Part shown: positions 54,342 to 63,862 of the stretch, in pieces
How the letters are laid out: every line of letters starts with the position of its first letter
How positions within the stretch are numbered: position 1 is the stretch's first letter
Source of the DNA: Bacteroidales bacterium
GTDB taxonomy: Bacteria; Bacteroidota; Bacteroidia; Bacteroidales; UBA932
Assembly (NCBI GenBank): GCA_017501525.1
Contig: JAFVWT010000008.1
Location: 45,914-109,913, forward strand
Direction: 5' to 3'
DNA: 64,000 nt
Translations under genes and position numbers: made by a program
The notes under the pieces: generated by a model
Seen by the model: only the letters and a program-made list of their open reading frames with translations
Databases searched by the model: none
What the model was told of the DNA's origin: nothing

Positions 54342-55172
54342 ATGGAGAGTACTCAGAAATATATTGAAAACATTCAAAAGAACTTAGACCACTGGCTTAC
54401 CCCTGAAGTTTTCAAAGCATGTTTGGGATTCATTGATTTAACATCTCTAAAACCAAATGACACACAGACGAGCATCTTGAAAATGGTAAACAAGGTAAAT
54501 AATTTCAATGAGAAATTCCCCGAATACCAGACCCCTGCATCTATCTGTGTATTCCCTAACTTCAGCAAAACCGTTAAAGACAATCTGACTGCACCGGGTG
54601 TTAACATCACTGTCGTTTCAGGATGTTTCCCTGCTTCACAAAGCTACCTGGAAGTAAAACTTCTCGAAAGTAAGACAGCTGTTGAAAATGGTGCAAATGA
54701 AGTCGATATAGTATTGGCTCTCAATAAATTTCTGGACGGAGACTTCGAAGGTTGCAAAAAGGAAATCTCAGAAATCAAAAACATTATAGGAGATGCACAC
54801 CTGAAAGTCATATTGGAGACAGGATTGCTTGAAAGCGAGGAGAATATAAGAAATGCATCTTTCCTTGCAATGGAAGCAGGAGCAGACTTCATTAAGACCT
54901 CAACCGGTAAGCTTGAGCCATCAGCTACACCATTTGCTGCAGTAATAATGTGCAGATGCATAAAAGAATATTACGAAAAGACCGGCAAAAAAATAGGATT
55001 CAAGCCGGCAGGAGGAATTTCGACTGCAAAAGATGCTGCTGTCTACTATGCAATAACTGAAACAATACTTGGAAAAGAGTGGCTCAATCGGGATTTGCTA
55101 CGCTTTGGAGCGAGCAGAGTAGCAAATTCAATTTTATCAGAGATTGAAAAAAGCACTGTTTCATATTACTAA
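54342..55172 (+). CDS. deoC: Deoxyribose-phosphate aldolase
   Basis: A 276-residue TIM-barrel class I aldolase that splits 2-deoxyribose-5-phosphate to glyceraldehyde-3-phosphate and acetaldehyde. IDLTSLKPNDT, NEVDIVLALNKFLDGD with the Asp, the Schiff-base lysine in GADFIKTSTGK, and FKPAGGISTAKDA with the proton-relay lysine are visible. The N-terminal ~35 residues extend beyond E. coli DeoC, as usual in Bacteroidota. Nucleoside catabolism, cytoplasmic. Confidence 0.95.
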   Translation: MESTQKYIENIQKNLDHWLTPEVFKACLGFIDLTSLKPNDTQTSILKMVNKVNNFNEKFPEYQTPASICVFPNFSKTVKDNLTAPGVNITVVSGCFPASQSYLEVKLLESKTAVENGANEVDIVLALNKFLDGDFEGCKKEISEIKNIIGDAHLKVILETGLLESEENIRNASFLAMEAGADFIKTSTGKLEPSATPFAAVIMCRCIKEYYEKTGKKIGFKPAGGISTAKDAAVYYAITETILGKEWLNRDLLRFGASRVANSILSEIEKSTVSYY

Positions 55173-55192
55173 CTAATTAATAAAAAACTAAA

Positions 55193-55657
55193 ATGAAAAA
55201 ATTCTTATCAATCATTTTGGCCCTAACCATGGGTATTACAGCACTTAGTGCACAAGAGTACAAGGATGCTATCGGTCTTAGACTCGGATGGGATATTTCA
55301 GTAACCTACAAAACATTTGTTTCACAATCTAACTTCGTGGATGTAGGTATAAACCTTCCACAAATAGGTAAAGGATTTGGTATCTCTGCATACGCTTTCT
55401 ATAACTGGAATTTCAATATCGGACAAGTTCCCGGACTTAGTTGGTATGTAGGTCCCGGTGCACAACTTGGTCTTTATGAAAAACACTTTGGTATAGGTAT
55501 CCATGGACAAATTGGTCTTGAATACAAATTCCAGAATGCCCCTATTACCCTCTCACTTGACTACGCTCCCGGTATCCATATCGGATTTGGCGCTGAAAGC
55601 ATTGGAGTTGGCTATTCACCCTCATTTGGTGGATTGGGCGTAAGATACACTTTCTAG
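55193..55657 (+). CDS. Small exported outer-membrane beta-barrel-like protein
   Basis: A 154-residue protein with signal peptide MKKFLSIILALTMGITALSA. The rest is built from short amphipathic strands (KDAIGLRLGWDISVTYK, GISAYAFYNWNF, GIGIHGQIGLEYKF, GLGVRYTF) ending in aromatic YTF, as in beta-barrel outer-membrane proteins. A small eight-strand barrel is plausible. The family is not named. It follows deoC by 20 bases and ends the plus-strand run at a strong terminator. Confidence 0.75.
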   Translation: MKKFLSIILALTMGITALSAQEYKDAIGLRLGWDISVTYKTFVSQSNFVDVGINLPQIGKGFGISAYAFYNWNFNIGQVPGLSWYVGPGAQLGLYEKHFGIGIHGQIGLEYKFQNAPITLSLDYAPGIHIGFGAESIGVGYSPSFGGLGVRYTF

Positions 55658-55684
55658 GAAGTTTTAAGCACAACAATAAAATAT

Positions 55685-55724
55685 AACGGGGATGACTAAT
55701 TTACTTTTTAGTCATCCCCGTTTT
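55685..55724 (+). terminator. Intrinsic terminator of the DUF4296-to-barrel gene run
   Basis: AACGGGGATGACTAA (55685-55699) pairs with TTAGTCATCCCCGTT, followed by TTTTG. A very strong stem, 27 bases after the stop. Confidence 0.92.
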
Positions 55725-55772
55725 GTATAGACTTTTTATTCAGATTCCTTATTTCATCTGCAAAGATTGCAA

Positions 55773-58235
55773 CTATCTCAACTGAGCACCTGTCTGACTC
55801 TTCAATTGCTCAAGTATCTTATTCATAACTTGCTCCACATACTTGTCAGTCATAGTTTTCTCATAATCCTGAAGAACAAAACTGATAGCATATTGTTTCT
55901 TGCCCTGAGGAATCTTATCACCTCTATAAACATCAAACAACACTACATTCCTAAGAATCTTCTTTTCTGCACCAAAAGCAATCTTTCTAAGTTGGGCAAA
56001 AGTAACATTCTCATCAAGCAACAATGCCAAATCCCTTCTAACCTCAGGATACTTTGGAAGTTCACGATATAGCACCTTATGCTTCATATATTGTTTGATA
56101 AAGAGATTCCAGTTTATTTCCGCTGCATAGACAGGAACTTTTATATCAAACTGTTTCAGTCTGGCAGGTGCAACGGTACCTAAATTTACCAACACTTTGC
56201 CACCAACACTGAATGACAACCCCTCTGAGAACAAGTCCGCAGGGGCCGGAGCACATTCCAAAGAGTAAAGGTCTATTCCAAACTTCTTCATCAAAAGTTC
56301 AACATAACCTTTAAGAGAGAAGAAATGGCCTCCGCAAGTGGTATTTCTCCAATATTGAGAACCTTTGCCCGCAATAAAGATAGAGAGATGCATCTCCTCC
56401 TTATAAGATTTGAGGTTATTGACCGCCTCCTGACCACCCTCTGCAGGATTGAAAGAGTAAACATTACCCATTTCAAAAAGTTTCATAGTGGATGCCTGAC
56501 GATTCAAGTTATAGGCAACCACCTCCAAACCACTGAAAAGAAGGGTCTGCCTCATTGCATTCAAATCGGAGCTTAGAGGATTGATCACCATCGGAAGATT
56601 CTCCTTGGGATAAGTTTTCAACTTATCATAATAGTCTGCTTTGGTAAGAGAATTATTCATAATCTCATTGAAACCATTAGCAGCCAACATATCACAAGCC
56701 TTAACTCTCACCTGCTCAGGATCGGGATTTGGGGTATGGCTATATGAAGAGAGAACCTTTTCAGGCAGTTCAATATTATTGTATCCGTATATTCTAAGAA
56801 CCTCCTCCACAACATCACATTCACGATACACATCTACCTTGTATGAAGGGACACTTACAGTAGCATTCCGATCAGACAACGATAATATTTCAAAGTCCAT
56901 ATACTTCAAAATAGAGACTATCTTATTTGCTCCAATCTTCTTGCCTATCAAACTCTCCATTCTATTGAAATCGAGCTCAACAACCTTTCTTTCAATAACT
57001 TCAGGATAAGACTCCTGCACTTTTCCTACAACCCTTGCACCTGAAAGCTCCTGAATCAAGAGAGCAGCCCTTTTTGCTGCATAGGGAAGAATCTCAGGAT
57101 CTGCCCCCCTCTCATATCTGAACGACGCATCTGTTTTAATGGTATGCCTCTTGGAGGTCTTCCTGATGTAAACAGGATTAAAATAGGCACTTTCAAGGAA
57201 CACCTTTGTAGTTTGTTCAGTAATACCTGACTCAAGTCCTCCAAATACACCTGCAATACACATCGGCTTATATGCATTACAAATCATCAAGTCCTCGTCG
57301 GAAAGGGTATGTTCCACTCCGTCAAGGGTTACAAATTTTTCTCCACCAAGACCTTTTCTCACAACCACTTTTCCACCCTCAATCTTTTGTGCATCAAAAG
57401 CGTGAAGAGGCTGCCCTGTCTCCTGCAAAATAAAGTTTGTAATATCAACTATATTATTGATCGGACGCACTCCGATAGCCTGCAATTTCTTTTGCAACCA
57501 CTCTGGAGAAGGGCCAACCTTAACATTTTCAAGGGTTATACCCATATAACGTGGTGCACCTTCAACACACTGGATATCAATGGGAATCGCTTCACCTTCA
57601 CCCTCTTCAAACGCCTCTATTGAAGGATAAGTCAATTCACCACCAAGGCCATTTGTCTTAAGATAAGCAGCCAAATCTCGCGCTACACCTATATGGGATG
57701 CGCCATCCACCCTATTAGGGGTCAAACCTATAACAAAAATGGTATCACTGCCCAGTTTCAAATAATCTTTAGCCTTAGTACCAACTACAGCTTCAGGTTC
57801 AAGAACCATAATACCATCGTGAGATTCTCCAATACCCAATTCATCCTCGGCGCAAATCATACCAAAAGACTCCTCTCCCCTAATCTTTGACTTCTTAATT
57901 TTAAAAGAAGAACCATCGGGAGTAGGGAGTGAAGTACCAACTGTTGCCAACAATACCTTTTGACCCTTGGCTACATTTGGAGCACCACATACCACCTGTA
58001 TAGGTTCACTACCATCCCCTATTGAGACTTTTGTTATATGTAGATGATCTGAATTAGGATGCTGCTCACATTCGAGAACCTCCGCAACAACAACTCCCTC
58101 AAGACCACCTGGGATATCTTCTACTGTAGTAATCTCTTCAACTTCCAATCCAATGAAAGTGAGAATCTCTGCCACCTTTTCAGCCGGCATATCAAAGGAG
58201 ACATACTCCTTCAACCAATTATATGAAACATTCAT
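55773..58235 (-). CDS. pheT: Phenylalanyl-tRNA synthetase beta subunit
   Basis: An 820-residue beta subunit of PheRS. The N-terminal tRNA-binding EMAP-like domain (VVVAEVLECEQHPNSDHLHI), the B3/B4 editing domain, B5, the catalytic-core-like fold (FRYERGADPE) and the C-terminal FDX-ACB anticodon domain (YPEVRRDLALLLDENV) are in the normal order. pheS is not in the window. It begins 14 bases after ftsY. Confidence 0.97.
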   Translation of the reverse strand: MNVSYNWLKEYVSFDMPAEKVAEILTFIGLEVEEITTVEDIPGGLEGVVVAEVLECEQHPNSDHLHITKVSIGDGSEPIQVVCGAPNVAKGQKVLLATVGTSLPTPDGSSFKIKKSKIRGEESFGMICAEDELGIGESHDGIMVLEPEAVVGTKAKDYLKLGSDTIFVIGLTPNRVDGASHIGVARDLAAYLKTNGLGGELTYPSIEAFEEGEGEAIPIDIQCVEGAPRYMGITLENVKVGPSPEWLQKKLQAIGVRPINNIVDITNFILQETGQPLHAFDAQKIEGGKVVVRKGLGGEKFVTLDGVEHTLSDEDLMICNAYKPMCIAGVFGGLESGITEQTTKVFLESAYFNPVYIRKTSKRHTIKTDASFRYERGADPEILPYAAKRAALLIQELSGARVVGKVQESYPEVIERKVVELDFNRMESLIGKKIGANKIVSILKYMDFEILSLSDRNATVSVPSYKVDVYRECDVVEEVLRIYGYNNIELPEKVLSSYSHTPNPDPEQVRVKACDMLAANGFNEIMNNSLTKADYYDKLKTYPKENLPMVINPLSSDLNAMRQTLLFSGLEVVAYNLNRQASTMKLFEMGNVYSFNPAEGGQEAVNNLKSYKEEMHLSIFIAGKGSQYWRNTTCGGHFFSLKGYVELLMKKFGIDLYSLECAPAPADLFSEGLSFSVGGKVLVNLGTVAPARLKQFDIKVPVYAAEINWNLFIKQYMKHKVLYRELPKYPEVRRDLALLLDENVTFAQLRKIAFGAEKKILRNVVLFDVYRGDKIPQGKKQYAISFVLQDYEKTMTDKYVEQVMNKILEQLKSQTGAQLR

Positions 58236-58249
58236 ATCTTAAAACTTAA

Positions 58250-59218
58250 TTAATCAAACAATGAATCGACAAAACGTTTTTTGTCAAAAATCTGTAAATC
58301 TTCAATCTTCTCTCCTACTCCGATAAACTTAACAGGAATTTTAAATTGATCGGCGATACCCAAAACGACACCGCCCTTCGCAGTTCCATCAAGTTTTGTA
58401 ACGGCCATAGCTGTAACATCAGTTGCTTTAGTAAACTCTTTAGCTTGAACAAAAGCATTTTGACCGGTAGAACCATCCAGCACCAACAGGACTTCGTGAG
58501 GAGCATTGGGGATCACTTTACGCATCACATTACGAATTTTGGTCAATTCGTTCATAAGGTTCACTTTATTATGAAGACGGCCCGCCGTATCAATAATCAC
58601 AACATCAATATCTTGTGCCACAGCAGAACTAACTGTATCAAAAGCTACAGAAGCAGGGTCAGCCCCCATCCCTTGTTTTACAATAGGAACTCCGGCCCTC
58701 TCACTCCAAATAACCAACTGATCGACAGCTGCAGCCCTAAAAGTATCAGCAGCCCCCAACATAACCTTCTTTCCTGCAGCCTTTAAATTAGCAGCAAGTT
58801 TTCCAATGGTAGTAGTCTTACCGACACCATTCACACCCACCACCAAAATCACATAAGGTTTCTGAGAGAAATCAAAAATTGGAATCTCCTGATTATTATC
58901 GTCTGTAATCTTAAGAAGTTTAATCATCTCTTCTTTGAGAATTTTGTTTAGCTCAGCTGTATTCATATACTTGTCACGAGCTACCCTCTCTTCCAGAAGG
59001 TCAATAATCTTAAGAGTTGTATCCACCCCAATATCAGATGCAATCAATGCATCTTCAATACCATCAAGCACATCATCATCCACAGTAGACTTACCCACAA
59101 CAGCTCTGGATATCTTCTCAAAAAAACTTCTTTTTGTTTTATTAAGACCTTCATCCAAAGATTCCTTTTCTTTTATAGTCTCATTATCAGACTTTTTTCT
59201 GTTCCAAAAAAACGCCAT
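58250..59218 (-). CDS. ftsY: Signal recognition particle receptor FtsY
   Basis: A 322-residue SRP GTPase at the membrane. From ATG 59218 it begins MAFFWNRKKSDNETIKEKE; the frame is open to 59320, but that adds an unlikely leader. The NG domain has GVNGVGKTTTIGKLAANLK (G1), DTFRAAAVDQL, DTAGRLHNK (G3) and TKLDGTAKGG (G4). A short A domain is usual in Bacteroidota. It has a perfect promoter upstream and is followed by pheT. Confidence 0.96.
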   Translation of the reverse strand: MAFFWNRKKSDNETIKEKESLDEGLNKTKRSFFEKISRAVVGKSTVDDDVLDGIEDALIASDIGVDTTLKIIDLLEERVARDKYMNTAELNKILKEEMIKLLKITDDNNQEIPIFDFSQKPYVILVVGVNGVGKTTTIGKLAANLKAAGKKVMLGAADTFRAAAVDQLVIWSERAGVPIVKQGMGADPASVAFDTVSSAVAQDIDVVIIDTAGRLHNKVNLMNELTKIRNVMRKVIPNAPHEVLLVLDGSTGQNAFVQAKEFTKATDVTAMAVTKLDGTAKGGVVLGIADQFKIPVKFIGVGEKIEDLQIFDKKRFVDSLFD

Positions 59219-59241
59219 TTGTTCTAAATTTAACTGACCTA

Positions 59242-59272
59242 CAAAGGTAATAATAATCGGCTCAAAATCAAA
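59242..59272 (-). promoter_or_regulatory. Predicted ftsY promoter, -33/-7
   Basis: On the minus strand TTTG (plus 59269-59272), a 19-base spacer, then TACCTTTG (plus 59242-59249). This is a full Bacteroidota promoter, 24 bases before ATG 59218, and rules out the upstream start. Confidence 0.7.
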
Positions 59273-59344
59273 TACAATAAAAATAGTCACAAATCTGTCA
59301 CAAAACCACTCCGAAAACATTAATCAATAATAAAACCAAAAAAG

Positions 59345-59871
59345 ATGAAAAAAGTCCAAACAAAACACACAATCTAACCAAACTACTTACAATAATCAGC
59401 ATCCTCTTCCTCGGTAACCTGACAGCAAAAGGGCAATACATCAACCCCTACTCCTACGCCAGCGCCCTCTCCTACACCATAGAAAACGACCGGCTGAAAA
59501 ACATCACATTCAACGAAAACGAACTGAAAATAGATGCAGAGGCCTGGCAACAATACAAATACTACCAGGAACGAAACGCACAAATATTTAAAAAATCAAA
59601 ACAATTTGAAGTCGCAGCATACGTCGGACTCGGACTGGTAGGAGTTTCATTCATCCCTATGTTCATCGGACTAAACGCCGACTACAACGACCCCAAAGGC
59701 GACACAGCATTAGGCTGGTCCCTCGGACTACTAAGCTCCGTAGGCCTAATAATGACAATCGGTGCCATCGGAATCCTCGTCCAAAACGACAACTTCAACA
59801 ACCTTAAAAAAGATATGATAATCTACCTGAAAACCAACCACAACGGCCTCGGCATCGTCTCGGTATTCTAA
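59345..59871 (+). pseudogene. Small exported membrane protein gene with start-proximal poly-A frameshift
   Basis: From ATG 59345 the frame stops after ten codons (MKKVQTKHTI, TAA). Adding one A to the A6 tract after the ATG joins it to an open frame that runs to TAA 59869-59871. That frame has a signal-like LTKLLTIISILFLGNLTAKGQ, a polar helix (ELKIDAEAWQQYKYYQERN) and two membrane segments (YVGLGLVGVSFIPMFIGL, LGLLSSVGLIMTIGAIGIL). The joined product is about 175 residues. No ATG, GTG or TTG start exists upstream in the long frame before TAG 59284. Codons end in C far more than in neighbours. Family unknown. Either a decayed gene, phase-variable, or a sequence error. Confidence 0.75.
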
Positions 59872-59913
59872 CCACAACACTCTCATAAAACTCAAAACAA
59901 ATAAACATAAAAA

Positions 59914-59943
59914 GGCCTTGCGATTCTCCCGAACAGCAAGGCC
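59914..59943 (+). terminator. Hairpin downstream of the frameshifted gene
   Basis: GGCCTTGC (59914-59921) pairs with GCAAGGCC (59936-59943), followed by CCTACTTTAAAATTT. Weak T-run; likely terminator of the 59345 gene. Confidence 0.6.
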
Positions 59944-60034
59944 CCTACTTTAAAATTTATTCAACCTCTTGCACCCTCAGCCCACTCATCCGCCAAGGTG
60001 CAATCCGTCATTCCCGATAATCATAAATGTAGTC

Positions 60035-60062
60035 ATTCCCGACCCCGATCGGGAATCTTTAT
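60035..60062. repeat. REP-like palindrome ATTCCCGA/TCGGGAAT
   Basis: ATTCCCGA (60035-60042), a CCCCGA loop and TCGGGAAT (60049-60056), followed on the plus strand by CTTTATTTTG. A half copy, TCATTCCCGATAAT, is at 60008. A related palindrome (ATCCCCGATCAAGTCGGGGAT) is at 63751-63770. It may also serve as the terminator between the two convergent genes. Confidence 0.65.
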
Positions 60063-60083
60063 TTTGATTTAAACATCACACTA

Positions 60084-63000
60084 CTACTTCTCGTAATACA
60101 ATCCATATTCAGCAGCGCTGCTATACTTCAGATAACTACTCCAACTACTATATGACTTCTTCTCATAATTGGTACCGGGCGCTTCTGTAATCACTGGACC
60201 GCCTACAACGAGGTAGCCATCTTTATCAACATAAACACCAACATCACTTTTTGCCATTTCTGTACCAATCCAAAACTTGGTATTATTGGTGTCCGCAGTC
60301 ATAAAGCCAAAAGATTTAAACCTACCACCCCAAATCAAACGGATTGCAGTGCTATCACCCTGGGAGCCAACACTGTAATGGAACACTCCACCAGAAATCA
60401 GCAACTTAGACTTAGTAGAGCCGTTGATGCTACAATTGAAAACACCTCCAGAGATTTTTATAGTTGCAGCCTTACGTGCAGCAGAACCAATTACGTAGAT
60501 GCCGGCAGTTCCCCAAGAAGAAGTTGAACCTGTAAATATACCACCAATAATATTTATTATTGGACGGTCATTAACGGTGATTCCACCATCTGCATATTTG
60601 TAATAGATGATTGATTTAGAGCCAGCATTGATACCACCTGGATTTGTCTCATCAGCTTTAATAGTAATTGCAGTACGCTCGGCATCACCAGTACCACACG
60701 CTTTAATCACAAATGCATTCTTACCACTTGCTGCAGTCATAGTAAATGTGCGAAGGTCGAGTATATGATGCTCTGTAGAATTAAGTGTCACAACATCACT
60801 AAGTGTAACATCCGCAAGAAGAGTAAGAGTAGTATTATTTGTCCACGCTGCGATAGCATCGTCAATACTACCATATTCTGTGTTACCAACTTTTGCTATA
60901 GGATTGGAATAAATAATCTCAAATGGGCTGAACGAATTGGTGAAGATAGTCAAAACACCTGTAGCAGAATCATATTTGTAAGTTTGATCTGCACCGGTAT
61001 CTGCCTTTGTTAGAGCAGTACCATTGTGTGTAACATTGGCAATAATCTTACCGGCACCAATATTCAATGCCACTTCATAGATTGTTGTGCCACCATTGAC
61101 CGCTGTACCGTTTTTATACAATGTCAAGTCAAAAGAAACACTTGTCTCACCAGCTGTGTTGGTTGTGGTATTTTCGTTACTTACCTCGATTCTATATTCA
61201 TCACCCTCAGAAGTATCTGATGCGGGGACGGTAACCTCTATATTTCCGCCATCAAGCACAACTTCAGTGTTGTTTGCTGGAACTGTGACTGTGTTTGATT
61301 TAATGAGTTTGTTATTCTCAATAGTCACATTGCTTGCATCATTAATAATATTATTGATAGAATCAGTAACCTTAATATAATCAGGATCATTACCTAGATA
61401 ATTTGTAATCTTGTTATCCTTTATTACAATAGTAGCATTCTCTCCACCAGCCATTCTTACGAAACGGTCATGAATACCGTCCGCTGTGTTTCCTGTTATA
61501 CTTACATTGCCTGAATAGCCTCCAGCAGCAAGAAGCATCGCATGCTCATAGGTATTATTAATAGTATTTCCTGTAATGGTTACGTTCTCTGTACCACGAA
61601 GTTCGCAAAGTCTTGCAATACCATCTACTGTATTATTGATGAGGCTAACATTTTTTGAACCATCAGCACCATACAGATAAACAAGATTAAGCTTACTATT
61701 ATCTCCAATCAACTTACAATTTTTAACAGTAAGACCATCAATCGTGGCGTTAGATGTTGTAATCATAATAGGAGCATTATATCCTGCTGAACTTGCGGTA
61801 AAAGCATCGGTAAACTCTACGCCATCTATCACAAGGTTTTTAATAGTAACTCTATTGTTACAATCGCCTGGCAACGCACCTGTCTCAAATACAAATCCAT
61901 CAACCTTAGCGCTTTCAGCACCTATGATGGTAATATCTTCAATGCTTCTGTTGTAGTTATATTGCCATGCATCGGCAATATCATCCAATGTGGTGTTACT
62001 ATTACCAGGATTGGCTCTGAACTTCAAAGTACCATAGTTCGCACCCGCAACAAGCTCAATAACATCGCCAGGTTTTGCATTATCAAGAGCAGCTTGCGCA
62101 GCTGCAGCATTTTCAACTACCAAAATATCATTATCAGGATACAAATGTCCATTTTCATCTTTAGCAAAATCAGCATCAACAACAACATTGAAATCAGTGG
62201 TTGATGAAATAAGATTACCTACGATGTTGGTTCTGTAGTTCTCTTGAACTGGAACCGATTTAAATGAATGTTCTATGGTTCTTTCACCATTGATTGCTAT
62301 GTCTTTGACTATAATTTTAGCATCTACATCAACGACAGCCTTTGTATCACCAAGAACTGCCAAATAGTTCATTGATACATAATTAAATGTCTGAGTTGTA
62401 GGAACTTCTCCAATAGTAAATGTCGCAGGATCTTTGGGAACATCTACTGGTTGCTTTTCAGTTTGACCTTGCACCTCTGGTCCATAAACATACACAACAT
62501 CTTTACTACCACAACCTATTCCATCATAAACATTAAAATTAGTAGCAACACCCTTAATAGTTATCAATGATCTAAGCAATTCAACTTTACCTGTTGATAG
62601 TTCAAGACTTTTATCTGTTGTACCCAAATTCAATTGAGCGAATGGACGAACAAGTGTGATAGTGGTCGATGTACCGTTTGGAACAAAACCTTTCTCTGCG
62701 TGGAAGAAAGCTGCACCATTATCATTATTCAGATAGTTGCTATTCATAGGAACATTTCTCAACGAGCCAAATAAATATTTACCATCTGTCTCAGTTACAT
62801 CAACATAACCATCTTCAGTTTGAGCCCAGAATAGAATATCATATTTCTGGTCCTGGATTAGATTTAGTTCAACCTCAAATCCTTCAGATGTAGGAGTTCC
62901 TAATGTTTGATAAATAGGTTCGTTAACCCCAAAAGGATAAACATCTACCAAAAGTTGTGTTACTGACGATGCCTCGCCAATAGCTTTGGTTCCCATCTGA

Positions 63001-63122
63001 TTGGGAAGTTGTACAGTGAAAGTTGTAGGGCCTTCCATTTGAGGCTCAACAAGACTTTCCTGACAAGATGTAGCGAATAACATACCCACTAACGCTACGA
63101 TTGAAAGAAAATACTTTCTCAT
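60084..63122 (-). CDS. Large surface lipoprotein, DUF6562-like N-terminus plus beta-helix (second paralogue)
   Basis: A 1012-residue lipoprotein with signal MRKYFLSIVALVGMLFATSC (C20). Residues ~30-310 match the same DUF6562-like domain as the 20035-23064 gene (VTQLLVDVYPFG, YDILFWAQTEDGY, TITLVRPFAQLNLGTTDKS, ENYRTNIVGNLISS). Residues ~330-640 are beta-helix turns with SLINNTVDGIARLCEL, NVTITGNTINNTYEHA, NVSITGNTADGIHD. A Ig-like or strand-rich linker follows (SFDLTLYKNGTAVNGG), then a second helix block (IIGGIFTGSTSS, ISGGVFNCSINGS, LISGGVFHYSVG). Likely surface adhesin or glycan-binding; no catalytic motif. Upstream it has only repeats and an IS end. Confidence 0.82.
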   Translation of the reverse strand: MRKYFLSIVALVGMLFATSCQESLVEPQMEGPTTFTVQLPNQMGTKAIGEASSVTQLLVDVYPFGVNEPIYQTLGTPTSEGFEVELNLIQDQKYDILFWAQTEDGYVDVTETDGKYLFGSLRNVPMNSNYLNNDNGAAFFHAEKGFVPNGTSTTITLVRPFAQLNLGTTDKSLELSTGKVELLRSLITIKGVATNFNVYDGIGCGSKDVVYVYGPEVQGQTEKQPVDVPKDPATFTIGEVPTTQTFNYVSMNYLAVLGDTKAVVDVDAKIIVKDIAINGERTIEHSFKSVPVQENYRTNIVGNLISSTTDFNVVVDADFAKDENGHLYPDNDILVVENAAAAQAALDNAKPGDVIELVAGANYGTLKFRANPGNSNTTLDDIADAWQYNYNRSIEDITIIGAESAKVDGFVFETGALPGDCNNRVTIKNLVIDGVEFTDAFTASSAGYNAPIMITTSNATIDGLTVKNCKLIGDNSKLNLVYLYGADGSKNVSLINNTVDGIARLCELRGTENVTITGNTINNTYEHAMLLAAGGYSGNVSITGNTADGIHDRFVRMAGGENATIVIKDNKITNYLGNDPDYIKVTDSINNIINDASNVTIENNKLIKSNTVTVPANNTEVVLDGGNIEVTVPASDTSEGDEYRIEVSNENTTTNTAGETSVSFDLTLYKNGTAVNGGTTIYEVALNIGAGKIIANVTHNGTALTKADTGADQTYKYDSATGVLTIFTNSFSPFEIIYSNPIAKVGNTEYGSIDDAIAAWTNNTTLTLLADVTLSDVVTLNSTEHHILDLRTFTMTAASGKNAFVIKACGTGDAERTAITIKADETNPGGINAGSKSIIYYKYADGGITVNDRPIINIIGGIFTGSTSSWGTAGIYVIGSAARKAATIKISGGVFNCSINGSTKSKLLISGGVFHYSVGSQGDSTAIRLIWGGRFKSFGFMTADTNNTKFWIGTEMAKSDVGVYVDKDGYLVVGGPVITEAPGTNYEKKSYSSWSSYLKYSSAAEYGLYYEK

Positions 63123-63533
63123 AAATAATTGATTTAAGTTAATAATAAGTTTAAAATGTGTTTCGCATCACATAGCCGACGACCAAAAGAATCGTTCAAG
63201 GAAGCTTTATGAAAAAGTATTAATATCCTGTAAAACGAGAACATCCTTGAACGAATCCCCTGTTAATCAATACATCAGGAAAAACATCACCTCAGATTTA
63301 TTATCCAATTAGATATATTTCTCTAAAAAAGAGAAATACGTATTTGTAAACAACACACTATCAATTACCTACAAGACTTCATCAGTACATCTTTCAAAAT
63401 AAATAGCTAATCACCACATAAAAAATAGTGAATTAAAGAAAACATTCATCTGCTAATTCATTGATTTTAAGTAGAATAATTTTATCTTTGCAAAAGGTGA
63501 ACATCTCTTTTTTAGAGACATTATCCCAAACAT

Positions 63534-63700
63534 AGGAGCGCAGCGACCAAAGCCCCCTTCAAAGGGGGTCTGGGGGTTGTAGAAAAGAAGGAAGCGGCAA
63601 AGCCGCGACCCTTCGAAAGGCCAATACCACCACCCTCCATTCCAACCACCACATCCAAGGTAAAACCACCTCCCTCCCGTCAACCAGACACCCAAAGGAA
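63534..63700. repeat. Dispersed intergenic repeat, copy B
   Basis: Same order of blocks as 36490-36652: GGAGCGCAGCGACCAAAGCC, CCCTTCAAAGGGGG, CTGGGGGTTGTA, AGAAGGAAGCGGCA, AAAGCCGCGAC, CACCACCCT, TCCAACCACCACATCCAAGG and CCGTCAACCAGACACC. It differs from A by scattered substitutions and short indels. Confidence 0.88.
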
Positions 63701-63750
63701 AATCAACCGCCATAGGTTTGATTTTTATGCTTCGGAGATCCCTGGGATCC

Positions 63751-63770
63751 CCGATCAAGTCGGGGATGAC
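63751..63770. repeat. REP-like palindrome
   Basis: ATCCCCGA and TCGGGGAT with a short AT-containing loop, flanked by GGATCCC and GACG. Related in form to the palindrome at 60035-60056. These short GC-rich palindromes stand out in an AT-rich spacer. Confidence 0.6.
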
Positions 63771-63862
63771 GTCGTCACTTCGCAGATCTGGGGATGACAC
63801 GTCACATTAAGTGACCACCTACATACAAATCCTAAAGCAAGACGTAGGAACTTAGGAACATA

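Noticed and set aside
63453-63800. Minus-strand open frame of 115 residues near the right end
   Set aside because: Covers repeat copy B and a REP-like palindrome; no domain, no start context, not a gene.
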